Shown in pieces: positions 1-8,616 of a stretch of DNA of 64,000 nucleotides. The number at the start of each line of letters is the position of its first letter. Position 1 is the first letter of the stretch. The translations under genes and the position numbers were made by a program. This stretch comes from Promethearchaeia archaeon (GTDB taxonomy: Archaea; Asgardarchaeota; Lokiarchaeia; Sigyniarchaeales; SOKP01). The stretch spans positions 140,110-204,109 of the forward strand of contig JAHQWG010000012.1 of assembly GCA_029856045.1 (NCBI GenBank). The letters are read 5' to 3'. The notes under the pieces are model-generated. The model made no database searches. It saw only the letters and a program-made list of their open reading frames with translations, and was not told the origin of the DNA.

Positions 1-173
1 GCTCCAATACCAGAATAGCCAGAAAAATTAAAATCTTTTTTATTTCTTAATTAAATTGTTCATTTCTTAGAATTTTAGATCTCTAGAAAAATAGTAAATT
101 TGAAATTTTTCAGAAAACTTATATGTTACATATTATATGTATAGTACACATAACAAATAAAATGATACTAAAT

Positions 174-494
174 ATGGCGGATATTAAAATGCAACTCAAA
201 GATCATCTAAAAAGCGCCGAAGATTGGGGGAAAATGGAGACTCCAATTCCAGGAGTTTATGTAGTGAAAGTGCCTGCTACAAAAACACGCCCTGCTCTTC
301 TATTTTTAGAGATAAATCCAATAAAAGACGATGGCAAACCAATAAAACGTAAGGGGCTTTTTATTGGAAATTTTGAAAATCTTTTACTCTTCTCAGAAGC
401 ACTTGCAGATGATAAAGTTGTTCAGCTTATAAGAACTCTTGAAGACATAAACCCGAAAGCTCAAACACAAATGAAAAAGTTAAAAATGGATTAA
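174..494 (+). CDS. Small hypothetical protein (106 aa)
   Basis: I do not recognise this family. The protein is soluble, mixed alpha/beta in appearance, with a central stretch rich in beta-formers (PGVYVVKVPATKTRPALLF) and a helical C-terminus. An in-frame ATG lies at 123, but the 17 extra residues it would add are hydrophobic and poorly coding-like, so I prefer the ATG at 174 (MADIKM). A 12-T tract follows the stop directly, so it is probably a single-gene transcript. There are no cysteine pairs, membrane segments or P-loop. It is likely a real gene from its compact reading frame and charged composition, but the function is unknown. Confidence 0.6.
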   Translation: MADIKMQLKDHLKSAEDWGKMETPIPGVYVVKVPATKTRPALLFLEINPIKDDGKPIKRKGLFIGNFENLLLFSEALADDKVVQLIRTLEDINPKAQTQMKKLKMD

Positions 495-506
495 TTTTTT
501 TTTTTT
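495..506 (+). terminator. Poly-T transcription terminator
   Basis: An uninterrupted run of 12 T residues starts right after the stop codon of the preceding gene and is followed by more T-rich sequence. Archaeal RNA polymerase terminates at such non-template T-tracts without needing a hairpin. Confidence 0.5.
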
Positions 507-661
507 ATTTTTATTTTTATATTAAATTCTAAGAAAAAAAAATATTGGGATGCAATTAATTGGAAATAATTAAAAATCTTATATTTTTTTTATATCTTAA
601 GACTCATTTATTTATATTATTATAAAATTTTCAAACTAAAATAAAAAAAATATGATTTAGA

Positions 662-928
662 ATGGAAGATAAATGTGATGAGTGTGATGGTGCTATCTTT
701 AGAATCGTAAATGATAGTATTCTAAAGCGAAGGTACAACTTTGTAACCGATACTAATTTGAAGATGTGTGAAGATTGTGGCGCGAAATATATTACATGTA
801 AAAATTGTGGTGCGCTATTAACTCGAGTACATCTTTCATTAGATGTATATGGTGTTAGGAGTAAATGCCGATCATGTGGTACTGAAGATCCAGAAGTTGC
901 AGCATGGATTAAAAGGGGGGGCGGGTAA
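662..928 (+). CDS. Zinc-ribbon protein with four CxxC pairs (88 aa)
   Basis: Eight cysteines form four CxxC knuckles at C5/C8, C36/C39, C46/C49 and C69/C72, enough for two zinc ribbons. The spacing of the last three pairs resembles rubredoxin-like zinc ribbons that act in archaeal transcription or as small adaptor proteins. There is no catalytic domain, and the C-terminus ends in a Gly-rich tail. It lies alone, about 125 bp upstream of the GNAT-RFC operon on the same strand. The metal-binding nature is well supported; the partner and process are not known. Confidence 0.75.
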   Translation: MEDKCDECDGAIFRIVNDSILKRRYNFVTDTNLKMCEDCGAKYITCKNCGALLTRVHLSLDVYGVRSKCRSCGTEDPEVAAWIKRGGG

Positions 929-1025
929 AAAAAGTTTTTCACTTTTTTATTCTTATTTTTTTAAAAATAGAATAATCTTGATAATTAAAAATTAATAAAT
1001 GATTAAAGAGATATTTTCTATATAT

Positions 1026-1036
1026 CTTTATAAATA
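1026..1036 (+). promoter_or_regulatory. TATA-box promoter of the GNAT-RFC operon
   Basis: The A/T element CTTTATAAATA is centred about 24 bp upstream of the ATG at 1055, the usual archaeal TATA-to-start distance. This implies a leaderless or nearly leaderless transcript. No Shine-Dalgarno sequence lies between it and the ATG, which fits. Confidence 0.5.
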
Positions 1037-1054
1037 TTATTTAGGTATCATATT

Positions 1055-1504
1055 ATGGACGTTCGTATTCGAGTCGGAACTCCTGATGATAGAGCGACAT
1101 TAAAAAAGTTTGTTAATCAACTGGTTGCTGATTTAGGAGAAGATTTTGATGAAAAGAGATTTGATTGGGGCATATTACGTAGATTATATGATCCATTGCA
1201 AAGGCATGGCATCTTCATAGCAGAAAATGAAGAAAATGGTGAACCAGCCGGAATGATCGTTGCTGAATTGAGAGTTGATCCCTATGGTTTAAGTGAAGGA
1301 TATATAAAGTTAGTTTTTGTAAGTCCAGAGTATAGAGAAAAAGGAGTTGGAGAAAATTTGCTACAAGAGGCTCTAAATCATCTAAAGAAAATCAAAGTTC
1401 AAAGAGTTAAGATAAATCTTAAAGAAGAAGCGATAAAAGCAGCTAAACTATATGAAAAATATAAATTTAAAAAGAAATACGAAGTACTGGAATTAAAATT
1501 CTGA
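1055..1504 (+). CDS. GNAT-family N-acetyltransferase
   Basis: This 149-aa protein has the GNAT fold pattern: an N-terminal strand-helix-helix, then the acetyl-CoA pyrophosphate-binding motif A (VFVSPEYREKGVGENLL, with the R/Q-x-x-G-x-G/A core REKGVG), and a C-terminal LYEKYKFKKKYE segment typical of motif B. GNATs move an acetyl group from acetyl-CoA to an amine; the substrate cannot be told from the sequence. The gene begins an apparent operon, with the clamp-loader gene rfcS only 25 bp downstream and a TATA box just upstream. The link to replication is positional only. Confidence 0.85.
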   Translation: MDVRIRVGTPDDRATLKKFVNQLVADLGEDFDEKRFDWGILRRLYDPLQRHGIFIAENEENGEPAGMIVAELRVDPYGLSEGYIKLVFVSPEYREKGVGENLLQEALNHLKKIKVQRVKINLKEEAIKAAKLYEKYKFKKKYEVLELKF

Positions 1505-1528
1505 TAAGTTGATGGAGAATTAAATTTA

Positions 1529-2527
1529 ATGGCATTGGATAATGAATCCTTATTAGATGTTCCTTGGATTGAGAAATATAGACCACAGGAATTCGAGGAT
1601 ATTATTAGCCAGAATCTCGCAATTAATAATTTAAAAAGATTTATTAATAGTAAAACAGTTCCTCATCTTATTTTTACTGGTCCTGCGGGAAATGGTAAAA
1701 CAAGTTCGGCTTTAATTTTAACACATAAATTATTAGGTAATGATTGTAAAAAGAAAGGGCTTCTTCTAGAATTAAATGCCTCTGATAATGTCAGGATGGA
1801 ATATGTTAGGAATATTTTGAAAAAATTTGTTAATCAATCATTAATTTCACAAGATTCGGAAGAGAATCATGGTAAAATCGTGATTCTTGATGAGGCAGAT
1901 AATATTCCTGGAACTGTTCAGCAGGCATTAAGAAGAATCATTGAAAAATCTTCAGGAAATGTAATTTTTATATTCTTGTGTAATAATATAAACCGAATTA
2001 TAGATCCACTTATTTCAAGATGTGCAGTTTTAAGATTTACACCATTAAATAAAGAGAAAATAATTTCTCGTTTAAAATTTATAATAAAGAAAGAAAACAT
2101 CACTATAAAGAATCAAGATAAATTGTTAGATATATTATTTTTCATCAGTGAAGGAGATCTTAGAAAAGCAATAAATACATTACAAATGACTGTTGCTTTA
2201 GAAATTATTGATGATCTAAAACTTGATGAAATTTATTCGATCTCCGGCTATTTCAAACCAGAAATCTTGGAAAAATTATTTAATGCTTTAAAACTAAGAA
2301 AAATTGATGATTTAAAAGATATAGGTAAAAGTCTTAGGGGATACTCAAGTAGAAATTTAATAAGACAAGTGCTATTAAAAATATCTCAAGAGAAGGATTT
2401 AAATAATATAAATTTAGCAAAAATTTATAATTTCCTTGGAGAATACGAATTTAGAATAACTCAAGGTTCTAATTCAGAAATTCAATTAAATGCATTATTT
2501 AATATGATCAGTAGGGAGTTGAGATAA
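1529..2527 (+). CDS. rfcS: Replication factor C small subunit (active ATPase)
   Basis: This AAA+ clamp-loader subunit helps open the PCNA ring and load it on primer-template DNA using ATP. The 332 residues show the WIEKYRP N-terminal signature, Walker A GPAGNGKT (51-58), Walker B with an intact DEAD box (121-124) and the SRC arginine-finger motif (163-165). Length matches archaeal RfcS. A GGAG element lies about 10 nt before the ATG. It is followed after 6 bp by a second, diverged RFC gene and then by rfcL, so all three subunits are probably made from one transcript. Confidence 0.95.
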   Translation: MALDNESLLDVPWIEKYRPQEFEDIISQNLAINNLKRFINSKTVPHLIFTGPAGNGKTSSALILTHKLLGNDCKKKGLLLELNASDNVRMEYVRNILKKFVNQSLISQDSEENHGKIVILDEADNIPGTVQQALRRIIEKSSGNVIFIFLCNNINRIIDPLISRCAVLRFTPLNKEKIISRLKFIIKKENITIKNQDKLLDILFFISEGDLRKAINTLQMTVALEIIDDLKLDEIYSISGYFKPEILEKLFNALKLRKIDDLKDIGKSLRGYSSRNLIRQVLLKISQEKDLNNINLAKIYNFLGEYEFRITQGSNSEIQLNALFNMISRELR

Positions 2528-2533
2528 ATAACA

Positions 2534-3580
2534 ATGACTATTAATTCTCCCGTTTGGTCGGTTAAATACAAACCAAAAACTTTAAGTGAAATTTGTGGTA
2601 GAGAACAAATTAAATTTCAATTAAAAGAGTATATTTCAAAAAAAAATTTCCCTCATTTACTTTTGACTGGCTATTACGGAGTTGGAAAAACTACAATTGC
2701 AAAATGTTTTGCTAAAGAATTTTTAGGAGGATCTTATGAATCTAATTTGAAAACTCTTTTTGCAGACGTACCCATATCCAAAGAAGAAAGAAAGCAAGCT
2801 GGAATTAGATCAACCTTTTCTACAGGGATGATTGGAAGTCGAGCAGGGAAGAGAAGATATATCCATCCCTTTCTGGATATAAAAGTAAAACCTTTTATTC
2901 AAATAAGAGTGCTTGGAGAAGCTCCCTTTAAAATATTAGTTGTTAAAAATTTTGAAGCTTTAGGACAATTTCAACAAGGCTTTAGAAGGCTTATGGAAAC
3001 TTATGGATCTAATTGTAGAATGATTCTAATTACTTCTAAAATCTCAACAATTATTGATCCGATCATTTCTCGTTGTCAAATTTTATTTATCCCTCCTGTA
3101 GAATTTAAAGACTATAGTGATTTTATTAAGGGAGTATCAAAAAAAGAAGATATTAACATAAATGAGCCTGCACTTAAAATTCTTTATAAATATTCAGAGG
3201 GTCAATTAAATAAAGCAATTAATATCTTGCAATTATCTGCAATGTTATCAACTAATATCAATTCAGAAGTATTATACGAAGTAATCAATAGTACTAAGGA
3301 TAAGAAAATAAAAGAATTGTTAAAACTGATTTTAAAAAGCGATTTTTCTGCCGTAAGAGCACAATTGAGAGCAATTCGAAGAGAATTTAACTATTCTGCG
3401 CAAGAAGTATATAAAAAATTATTAGATGAGATATTTATATTGCCTTTAAGTAAATCTATCAAAATTCAATATATTAATTATATTGCCGAGGCTGATTTTA
3501 AAAGTATAGATGGCTTGGATCCTGATATTCAATTATCGAATTTAGTATCTAAATTGTGTTTTTTATTTGAAAAAATCTAA
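2534..3580 (+). CDS. Diverged RFC small-subunit paralogue with degenerate Walker B
   Basis: This 348-aa protein is clearly RFC-like: N-terminal VWSVKYKPKTLSEICG, Walker A GYYGVGKT (46-53), SRC arginine finger (179-181) and the helical C-terminal collar region. The DEAD box is absent: at the aligned position the sequence is VVKN (136-139), so the catalytic Asp and Glu are Lys and Asn. The region between Walker A and B (about 70-125) is also unlike RfcS and lacks the usual NASD motif. ATP may bind but should not be hydrolysed well; the kept arginine finger could serve a neighbour. It lies between rfcS and rfcL with short gaps. A second RfcS is known in some archaea, so the family is sound; the loss of Walker B is what I see here. 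Confidence 0.9.
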   Translation: MTINSPVWSVKYKPKTLSEICGREQIKFQLKEYISKKNFPHLLLTGYYGVGKTTIAKCFAKEFLGGSYESNLKTLFADVPISKEERKQAGIRSTFSTGMIGSRAGKRRYIHPFLDIKVKPFIQIRVLGEAPFKILVVKNFEALGQFQQGFRRLMETYGSNCRMILITSKISTIIDPIISRCQILFIPPVEFKDYSDFIKGVSKKEDININEPALKILYKYSEGQLNKAINILQLSAMLSTNINSEVLYEVINSTKDKKIKELLKLILKSDFSAVRAQLRAIRREFNYSAQEVYKKLLDEIFILPLSKSIKIQYINYIAEADFKSIDGLDPDIQLSNLVSKLCFLFEKI

Positions 3581-3607
3581 TGGAAATTTAATAAAAAGGA
3601 ATCAATA

Positions 3608-4873
3608 TTGAAACAGAGAGAAAAAAAAACAGAATTACCCTGGGTGGAAAAGTATAGACCTAAATCAATTAGGGATATGGCAAAGCCCGTCGCAAAAGTA
3701 AATAGACAAAAAATCGATTTAATTGATGAGTTAATTAAATTCATCAAAAATTTTAAAAAAGATAGTAAAGAAAAGGCAATATTACTTGAAGGATCACCAG
3801 GCATTGGAAAAACTTCGGTTGTTTATGCTATAGCCAATGATCTAAACATGCAAGTAATAGAAACAAATGCATCTGATACTCGAACACAACGATCTCTAAA
3901 AAGTAAATTAGATGAAGCTTCCAAAGCAAGAGATATGATGGATTTTATATCTAAATCTAAAAATAAAATTATCCTTATTGATGAAATAGATGGAATTTAT
4001 GGAGTTAGTGATAAAGGAGCTATTCCAACTGTTTTAGAAATTATGAATAATAGTGAATTTCCAATTATCATAATCGCTAATGAATATAAAAGAAGTTTAA
4101 CTCCAATTTATAAAAAAGTAAAAAAATTTGAAGTTCAACCCTTATCTGAGGAAGCTGTTATTAAAATACTAGAAAAAATCCTTAAAAAAGAAAATATTCA
4201 TGATTTTAAACCTAAAGATTTAATTTCTATTGCCCAGAAAAACAAAGGTGATCTACGTGCTTCTATTAATGATCTCCAAGGATTAATGCAAGGTGGAAGA
4301 AGCGCTGAATCTCTTAGAAATATTGATGAACTTCAAAGAGATACATCTGAAGTTATTTTTTCTCTAATACGGTCTCTATTTACAGAAGTAAAAACATTAA
4401 TCGATGCAAAAAGATTACTTGATAAATCAGATGTGGATTATAGTTTATTATATAGATGGGTAAATGAAAATTTGCCGAAATATATTAATTTAAATGATGA
4501 GCTGGTCGATGCGTTTGAAAATATTTCCACTGCAGACCAGATATTTGGTCGAATAAGAAAATATCAAAATTGGGCTTTACTGCCTTATTTCTTTGATTTA
4601 TTTGGTGGAGGTGTTTCTCTTGCTAAAAAGAGGAGTTATACCCCAAAATTTGTAAGAACTACTTTTCCTGAAATTATTTCAAATATAATTGGTAGAGATA
4701 AACTTTCTTTAGCAAAAAAAATAGAGGATGTATATGAAATTTCCGCTATCGAAGCAACAAGAACTGTAATTCCATTCCTGAGACTATTATCCTCGAAATC
4801 AATAAAAATGAAAAAGGAGATAAGCGATTGGCTGCAACTCGATTCAAAAGAGAAACAAGTTTTGAAAAAATAG
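3608..4873 (+). CDS. rfcL: Replication factor C large subunit
   Basis: The large clamp-loader subunit, 421 aa, has WVEKYRPKSI at the N-terminus, Walker A GSPGIGKT (62-69), an intact Walker B with D125-E126 (IDEID) and no SRC motif, which is the normal pattern for the large subunit that sits at the end of the ring. The start is TTG at 3608, chosen because AAGGA lies 7 nt before it and the signature begins at once. I see no clear PCNA-binding PIP box at the C-terminus (it ends KQVLKK), although archaeal RfcL often carries one. Third gene of the RFC operon. Confidence 0.95.
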   Translation: MKQREKKTELPWVEKYRPKSIRDMAKPVAKVNRQKIDLIDELIKFIKNFKKDSKEKAILLEGSPGIGKTSVVYAIANDLNMQVIETNASDTRTQRSLKSKLDEASKARDMMDFISKSKNKIILIDEIDGIYGVSDKGAIPTVLEIMNNSEFPIIIIANEYKRSLTPIYKKVKKFEVQPLSEEAVIKILEKILKKENIHDFKPKDLISIAQKNKGDLRASINDLQGLMQGGRSAESLRNIDELQRDTSEVIFSLIRSLFTEVKTLIDAKRLLDKSDVDYSLLYRWVNENLPKYINLNDELVDAFENISTADQIFGRIRKYQNWALLPYFFDLFGGGVSLAKKRSYTPKFVRTTFPEIISNIIGRDKLSLAKKIEDVYEISAIEATRTVIPFLRLLSSKSIKMKKEISDWLQLDSKEKQVLKK

Positions 4874-4900
4874 AGATAATGATGCCTTTAAGATAGTTTT

Positions 4901-5512
4901 TTATAATTTCTTATAAAACATATATATTGCATTAACAAGGATCCAAGATGTAATTATAAATGTTACAGCCCATTCTGTTATCGGCCACCATGTAAATAAG
5001 TTAAACAAGATTACACCAATACCAATAAAACCATGAAAAGCTTGTAATTTTGAAAATTTTGAATTTTTTAAAATTAAAATGCTAAAAAGAGTTAAGTAAA
5101 GAATCTCGCATATCCAATTTATCAAAGCAAAAATGACATGAAAAAATAAAATAACATTATTCTGTATTGCTGGAAAGCATCCGATAAGTGAAAAAGAAAT
5201 GCAAGAAATAATGGAAATAATCACTGCACTTTTTTCAAGACTGTCATAATTATTATCACTTCTAAAAACTCGACCAAAATAAATAAAAAATGGTATTGCC
5301 AATATTCCAGCTAAAACTAATCCCAAATTAAAAAAAAATCCACCTGGGCCTACACCCAATTCGCTTATCATATCGAGAAGAAAATTATAGTTTGGAGATA
5401 ATAATAATGCGATAGTATTAAATAAAAGTCCAATTGCAACCGATAATATACCATAGACACTGCCACGTGCAAATCTATAAAGTTTTTCAATAAAACTATT
5501 GTATTTTTCCAT
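4901..5512 (-). CDS. DUF998-type integral membrane protein
   Basis: The 203 residues form about six transmembrane helices. The first loop carries the DUF998 hallmark: a MISELG motif after the first helix, followed by GPGGFFFNLGL in the second. DUF998 proteins occur in bacteria and archaea and have no firmly assigned activity. The gene is convergent with rfcL and divergent from the ECF S-component gene. There is no signal peptide or soluble domain. Family assignment is good; function is unknown. Confidence 0.8.
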   Translation of the reverse strand: MEKYNSFIEKLYRFARGSVYGILSVAIGLLFNTIALLLSPNYNFLLDMISELGVGPGGFFFNLGLVLAGILAIPFFIYFGRVFRSDNNYDSLEKSAVIISIISCISFSLIGCFPAIQNNVILFFHVIFALINWICEILYLTLFSILILKNSKFSKLQAFHGFIGIGVILFNLFTWWPITEWAVTFIITSWILVNAIYMFYKKL

Positions 5513-5599
5513 AATTATTCAATTCTATAAATATTTTAAATTGTTTTGCGAAATTAAAAAAAATTCTTCATTTTAGAATTAAATTAAATATATTTAGAC

Positions 5600-5615
5600 T
5601 ACTCTAAAATGAGTA
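5600..5615. promoter_or_regulatory. Inverted repeat TACTC-N6-GAGTA, possible operator
   Basis: TACTC (5600-5604) and GAGTA (5611-5615) form a 5-bp perfect inverted repeat. It lies about 47 bp upstream of the TATA box of the ECF transporter gene and just before a second inverted repeat that shares the half-site GAGTA. Confidence 0.35.
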
Positions 5616-5623
5616 AATACTAG

Positions 5624-5641
5624 GGATTATTTGAGTAATCC
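5624..5641. promoter_or_regulatory. Inverted repeat GGATTA-N6-TAATCC, possible operator
   Basis: A perfect 6-bp inverted repeat with a 6-bp spacer, about 20 bp upstream of the TATA box at 5662. GAGTAA occurs inside it and in the repeat at 5600-5615, suggesting a tandem binding site for a transcription factor. As RNA it would only make a weak hairpin, so I favour a DNA site. Confidence 0.4.
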
Positions 5642-5661
5642 TTTTTATAGAATGGGATATT

Positions 5662-5672
5662 TTTATATATAA
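5662..5672 (+). promoter_or_regulatory. TATA box for the ECF S-component gene
   Basis: The run TTTATATATAA lies about 40-50 bp upstream of the ATG at 5711, which leaves a 5' leader of only about 15 nt. Confidence 0.5.
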
Positions 5673-5710
5673 TAACTTTTTTAAAATCATTTCTTTAAGT
5701 TGGATTAAAA

Positions 5711-6523
5711 ATGGAGCCAGAATCAAAGATAATTCTTCCTAAAAGCTATTTTAACTCAAAATCTATTGCATTTCTAAGCGTAATGAGTGCATTGGGCGTG
5801 GTTTTAGCATTTTTATCAGTATATACGTTACCTATAGGTCCCGGTGTCGCAATTGATTTGTCACATATAGGTACATATATTGTAGCTTTAAGTGGGGGAC
5901 CTTTGTTAGGTTCAATAGCAGGAGCTATAGTAGGGCTTATTCCTGCTTTTCGTTTTGCAAATCCAGCGTTGATACCAGGAAAAGTTTTAACTGGATTCTC
6001 TGTTGGATTTATTTATTATATTCTAAATGCAAAAATAACATTCTTTAAACAATATAAATATAAGAAAATATTTGCAATTTTAATTTCAGGAATTTTAGGT
6101 TATATTCCTGAAATGATTTTCACGATATGGGATTTAAATATAATTATAGGAATGCCAGAAGCAGTAGTTTTTGAAATCTTAATTAAAGCATGGATAGAAA
6201 TTATCGTAATTTCAATTCTAATGAGTATAATATTTAAAAATAAACATATTTCAGACCTGATTAGTAATTTAATTGGAGAACGAGAACAAATCAGAACGTC
6301 TGAAATCTTAGTTTTTACTAGTATAATCGATGCATCAATGCTGTTTTTAATGTTAATTTTCCTTCCATTCGACTTTTATTCACATGCATGGGGTTGGACT
6401 TTTACCAGTCAAACGGAATTTGAATATTTTATGTGGATAGTCGGACTAACAATTATTTTAGCCGGAATTATATTATATATTGCATACGATCTGAAGATTA
6501 AAAAGAAAAGAGAAATAAATTAA
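5711..6523 (+). CDS. ECF transporter substrate-binding (S) component-like membrane protein
   Basis: This 270-aa protein has six or seven hydrophobic segments. The first part matches ECF S components: a helix with an alanine/glycine face, a loop GPGVAIDLSHIGTYIVALSGGPLLG and then GSIAGAIVGLIPAF. S components bind a vitamin, its precursor or a metal and work with a shared EcfA/EcfA'/EcfT energising module. No ATPase or EcfT gene is nearby, so this would use a module encoded elsewhere. The C-terminal third (about 195-270, two more helices) is longer than in typical 180-200 aa S components. The substrate cannot be assigned. The gene lies behind two inverted repeats and a TATA box. Confidence 0.75.
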   Translation: MEPESKIILPKSYFNSKSIAFLSVMSALGVVLAFLSVYTLPIGPGVAIDLSHIGTYIVALSGGPLLGSIAGAIVGLIPAFRFANPALIPGKVLTGFSVGFIYYILNAKITFFKQYKYKKIFAILISGILGYIPEMIFTIWDLNIIIGMPEAVVFEILIKAWIEIIVISILMSIIFKNKHISDLISNLIGEREQIRTSEILVFTSIIDASMLFLMLIFLPFDFYSHAWGWTFTSQTEFEYFMWIVGLTIILAGIILYIAYDLKIKKKREIN

Positions 6524-6550
6524 AAAAAAAATACCAAAAAATATTATTTC

Positions 6551-8002
6551 TTATTTTTTTTCGATTATTTCTTTTACATAATAAAATCCGACTAGATTTC
6601 CAAAATCTGGATATTTTCTTGAAGCTAATAAAATAATTACATGATTATTTAACTCAAAATGCCCATGATCAACAGCATATTGAACTGCTTGACTTATAAT
6701 ATCCTCTACGGATTGATTAAAAAAATTTTCATCTGTAATATGGATTGGCATGACACCCCATAAAAGTTTCAATTCTCTTGCAGTTCTTTTAAACGGAGTA
6801 ATTGCATATATCGGTAGTGGTGGTCTATATTTAGAAATCATCCGGCAACCAAATCCTTTTCTGGTAATAACTAAAATCTTACCTTGATAATTTAAATTTA
6901 CTAATTGATGTGAAAGATCTAAAATACCTCTACCTAATAATTGTGTATGTTGTAGTTTTTCAGAGTCAAATTCAGCAGGATCTCGTGCAGGTATAATCTC
7001 AGAAGCAGTATTTGCAATTCTGTTCATGTAGCTTACACTTTGTATTGGGAATTTTCCCATAGCTGTTTCGGCTGAAAGCATTACAGCATCCGTGCCATCG
7101 AATACAGCATTGAATACATCACTTGCTTCTGCTCTAGTAGGGATTGGATTTATTGTCATCGATTCCAGCATCTGTGTAGCTGTTATTACAGGCTTTCCTA
7201 AGATATTACATTGTTTTATTATTTCCTTCTGTTTGACAGGAACTAGGTCTGGGGATATCTCAACGCCCAAGTCTCCTCTTGCAACCATTATTCCATCAGA
7301 AACATCCAAAATCTGCGCAAAATTTTTTAAAGCTATCGGTCTTTCAATTTTAGAAATTAATTTGATTTCTGAATTACTAAAATTTTGCATCAATTTTTTA
7401 ACGTTCAATACATCGGCTGCTGTTCCAACAAAAGAAATAGCTAAAAATTCAGGATCAAGCTTTGCAATTAATTTCATATCTTCTACATCTTTTTTAGTTG
7501 GAACTTTCTGTTTAAGTTCACCAGAAGGGATATTAACTCCTTTATTAGAGGAAATTGGTCCGCCCGAAATTACTTGTCCTATTATATGATCCTTTTCTTT
7601 ACTTTTAATTTCAATTCGAATGATACCATCATTAATAAATATAAAATCTCCAACATTTATATCCGAAAGAAAACCATCATAGGGGATGCTGAATTGTTCT
7701 TCATTTCCTTCAATGTTTTCTTCATAAATCTTTATTTTTTGATTCACATTCATAATAAATGGTTCTTTTATTGTTCCAACCCTAATTTTAGGGCCTTGTA
7801 TATCGCACATTATGCCAATATATTCATTTACTTCTCGAATCATTTTAAAAGTTTCAGTTTTTTGTTCATGCGTTCCATGAGAAAAATTTAATCGAAAAAC
7901 GTCAACACCCGTATCAATTAATCTTTTAAGTGTGGCTTTATTATTAGAAGCAGGACCAAGTGTAGCTACAATTTTTGTTTTAACCAATTTTTCATAAGAC
8001 AT
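6551..8002 (-). CDS. pyk: Pyruvate kinase
   Basis: Converts phosphoenolpyruvate and ADP to pyruvate and ATP, the last step of glycolysis. The 483 residues carry the full set of signatures: TLGPAS at the N-terminus, VFRLNFSHG, the catalytic ISKIERPIAL, MVARGDLGVEI, ATQMLESM and DAVMLSAETA; the C-terminal allosteric-type domain is present. In the segment DIQGPKIRVG the residue corresponding to rabbit Glu117 is Lys, and positions 113, 114 and 120 are Ile, Gln and Val; this combination marks K+-independent pyruvate kinases. Convergent with the ECF gene, 27 bp apart. Confidence 0.97.
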   Translation of the reverse strand: MSYEKLVKTKIVATLGPASNNKATLKRLIDTGVDVFRLNFSHGTHEQKTETFKMIREVNEYIGIMCDIQGPKIRVGTIKEPFIMNVNQKIKIYEENIEGNEEQFSIPYDGFLSDINVGDFIFINDGIIRIEIKSKEKDHIIGQVISGGPISSNKGVNIPSGELKQKVPTKKDVEDMKLIAKLDPEFLAISFVGTAADVLNVKKLMQNFSNSEIKLISKIERPIALKNFAQILDVSDGIMVARGDLGVEISPDLVPVKQKEIIKQCNILGKPVITATQMLESMTINPIPTRAEASDVFNAVFDGTDAVMLSAETAMGKFPIQSVSYMNRIANTASEIIPARDPAEFDSEKLQHTQLLGRGILDLSHQLVNLNYQGKILVITRKGFGCRMISKYRPPLPIYAITPFKRTARELKLLWGVMPIHITDENFFNQSVEDIISQAVQYAVDHGHFELNNHVIILLASRKYPDFGNLVGFYYVKEIIEKK

Positions 8003-8036
8003 AAAAAATCAACTAGAAATAATTTTATTAATCAAA

Positions 8037-8486
8037 TTAATTGGTCATTTCTGATATCTTAATTAATTTATATCTTAGCTCTTTATATACTATTTTCATT
8101 ATCGTTTTGGTTTTGAAAAAATCATCCTTATTTTTTATCTCTTTTAAACACATTAAACTCAATCTAAATTGTTTAGCTTTTAGTGGATATTGTGTCAAAA
8201 GTAAGTTAGCTCTTTTTACTAAATCTCTAGCAATAAAAACAAGTAAATCAGAACTTTGATATGCTAAAATAAAAGATATGAAATAAAGATATTTTGGTTT
8301 GTTTTCAGGATTAATAAATTTTATTAGATAAAAACGGTCTTTTAATTCATCTTTTAAAGAATAAATCGCTTTAACTTTATAGTTATGTCGTTTTTTTCTT
8401 AAATTTTCTGAAATAGGGAGAAATTTTCCTTTTAATCTGTTATTTCTTAACTCGAATGTTTTTATAAATACACTAAAAGAACTCAT
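8037..8486 (-). CDS. Basic hypothetical protein (149 aa)
   Basis: Not recognised. The protein is lysine/arginine-rich and mostly helical, with a hydrophobic stretch YLYFISFILAYQSSDLLVFIA in the middle that looks like a buried core helix rather than a membrane span. The basic helices could bind nucleic acid, but no known motif supports this. It lies upstream of pyk on the same strand (34-bp gap) and may share its transcript. Composition is like its neighbours, with no sign of transfer. Confidence 0.55.
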   Translation of the reverse strand: MSSFSVFIKTFELRNNRLKGKFLPISENLRKKRHNYKVKAIYSLKDELKDRFYLIKFINPENKPKYLYFISFILAYQSSDLLVFIARDLVKRANLLLTQYPLKAKQFRLSLMCLKEIKNKDDFFKTKTIMKIVYKELRYKLIKISEMTN

Positions 8487-8616
8487 ATTGATTAAAGAAG
8501 AATATGAAATAATAATAATAATTTTTACAATTAACTATTAAATTTAATCTAAATAACTTTAATAATAGAGATTTAAGATTGAAAAAAAATAAAAAAAATT
8601 GAGTTATTTAATTTTT

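Noticed and set aside
1..18. Possible tail of a coding region (APIPE then stop) at the left edge
   Set aside because: Only five codons are visible and two frames are possible, so it cannot be supported.
6551..8002. Long open frames on the plus strand opposite pyruvate kinase
   Set aside because: The translations are Ile/Ser/Thr-rich shadows of the minus-strand gene and show no protein-like motif.
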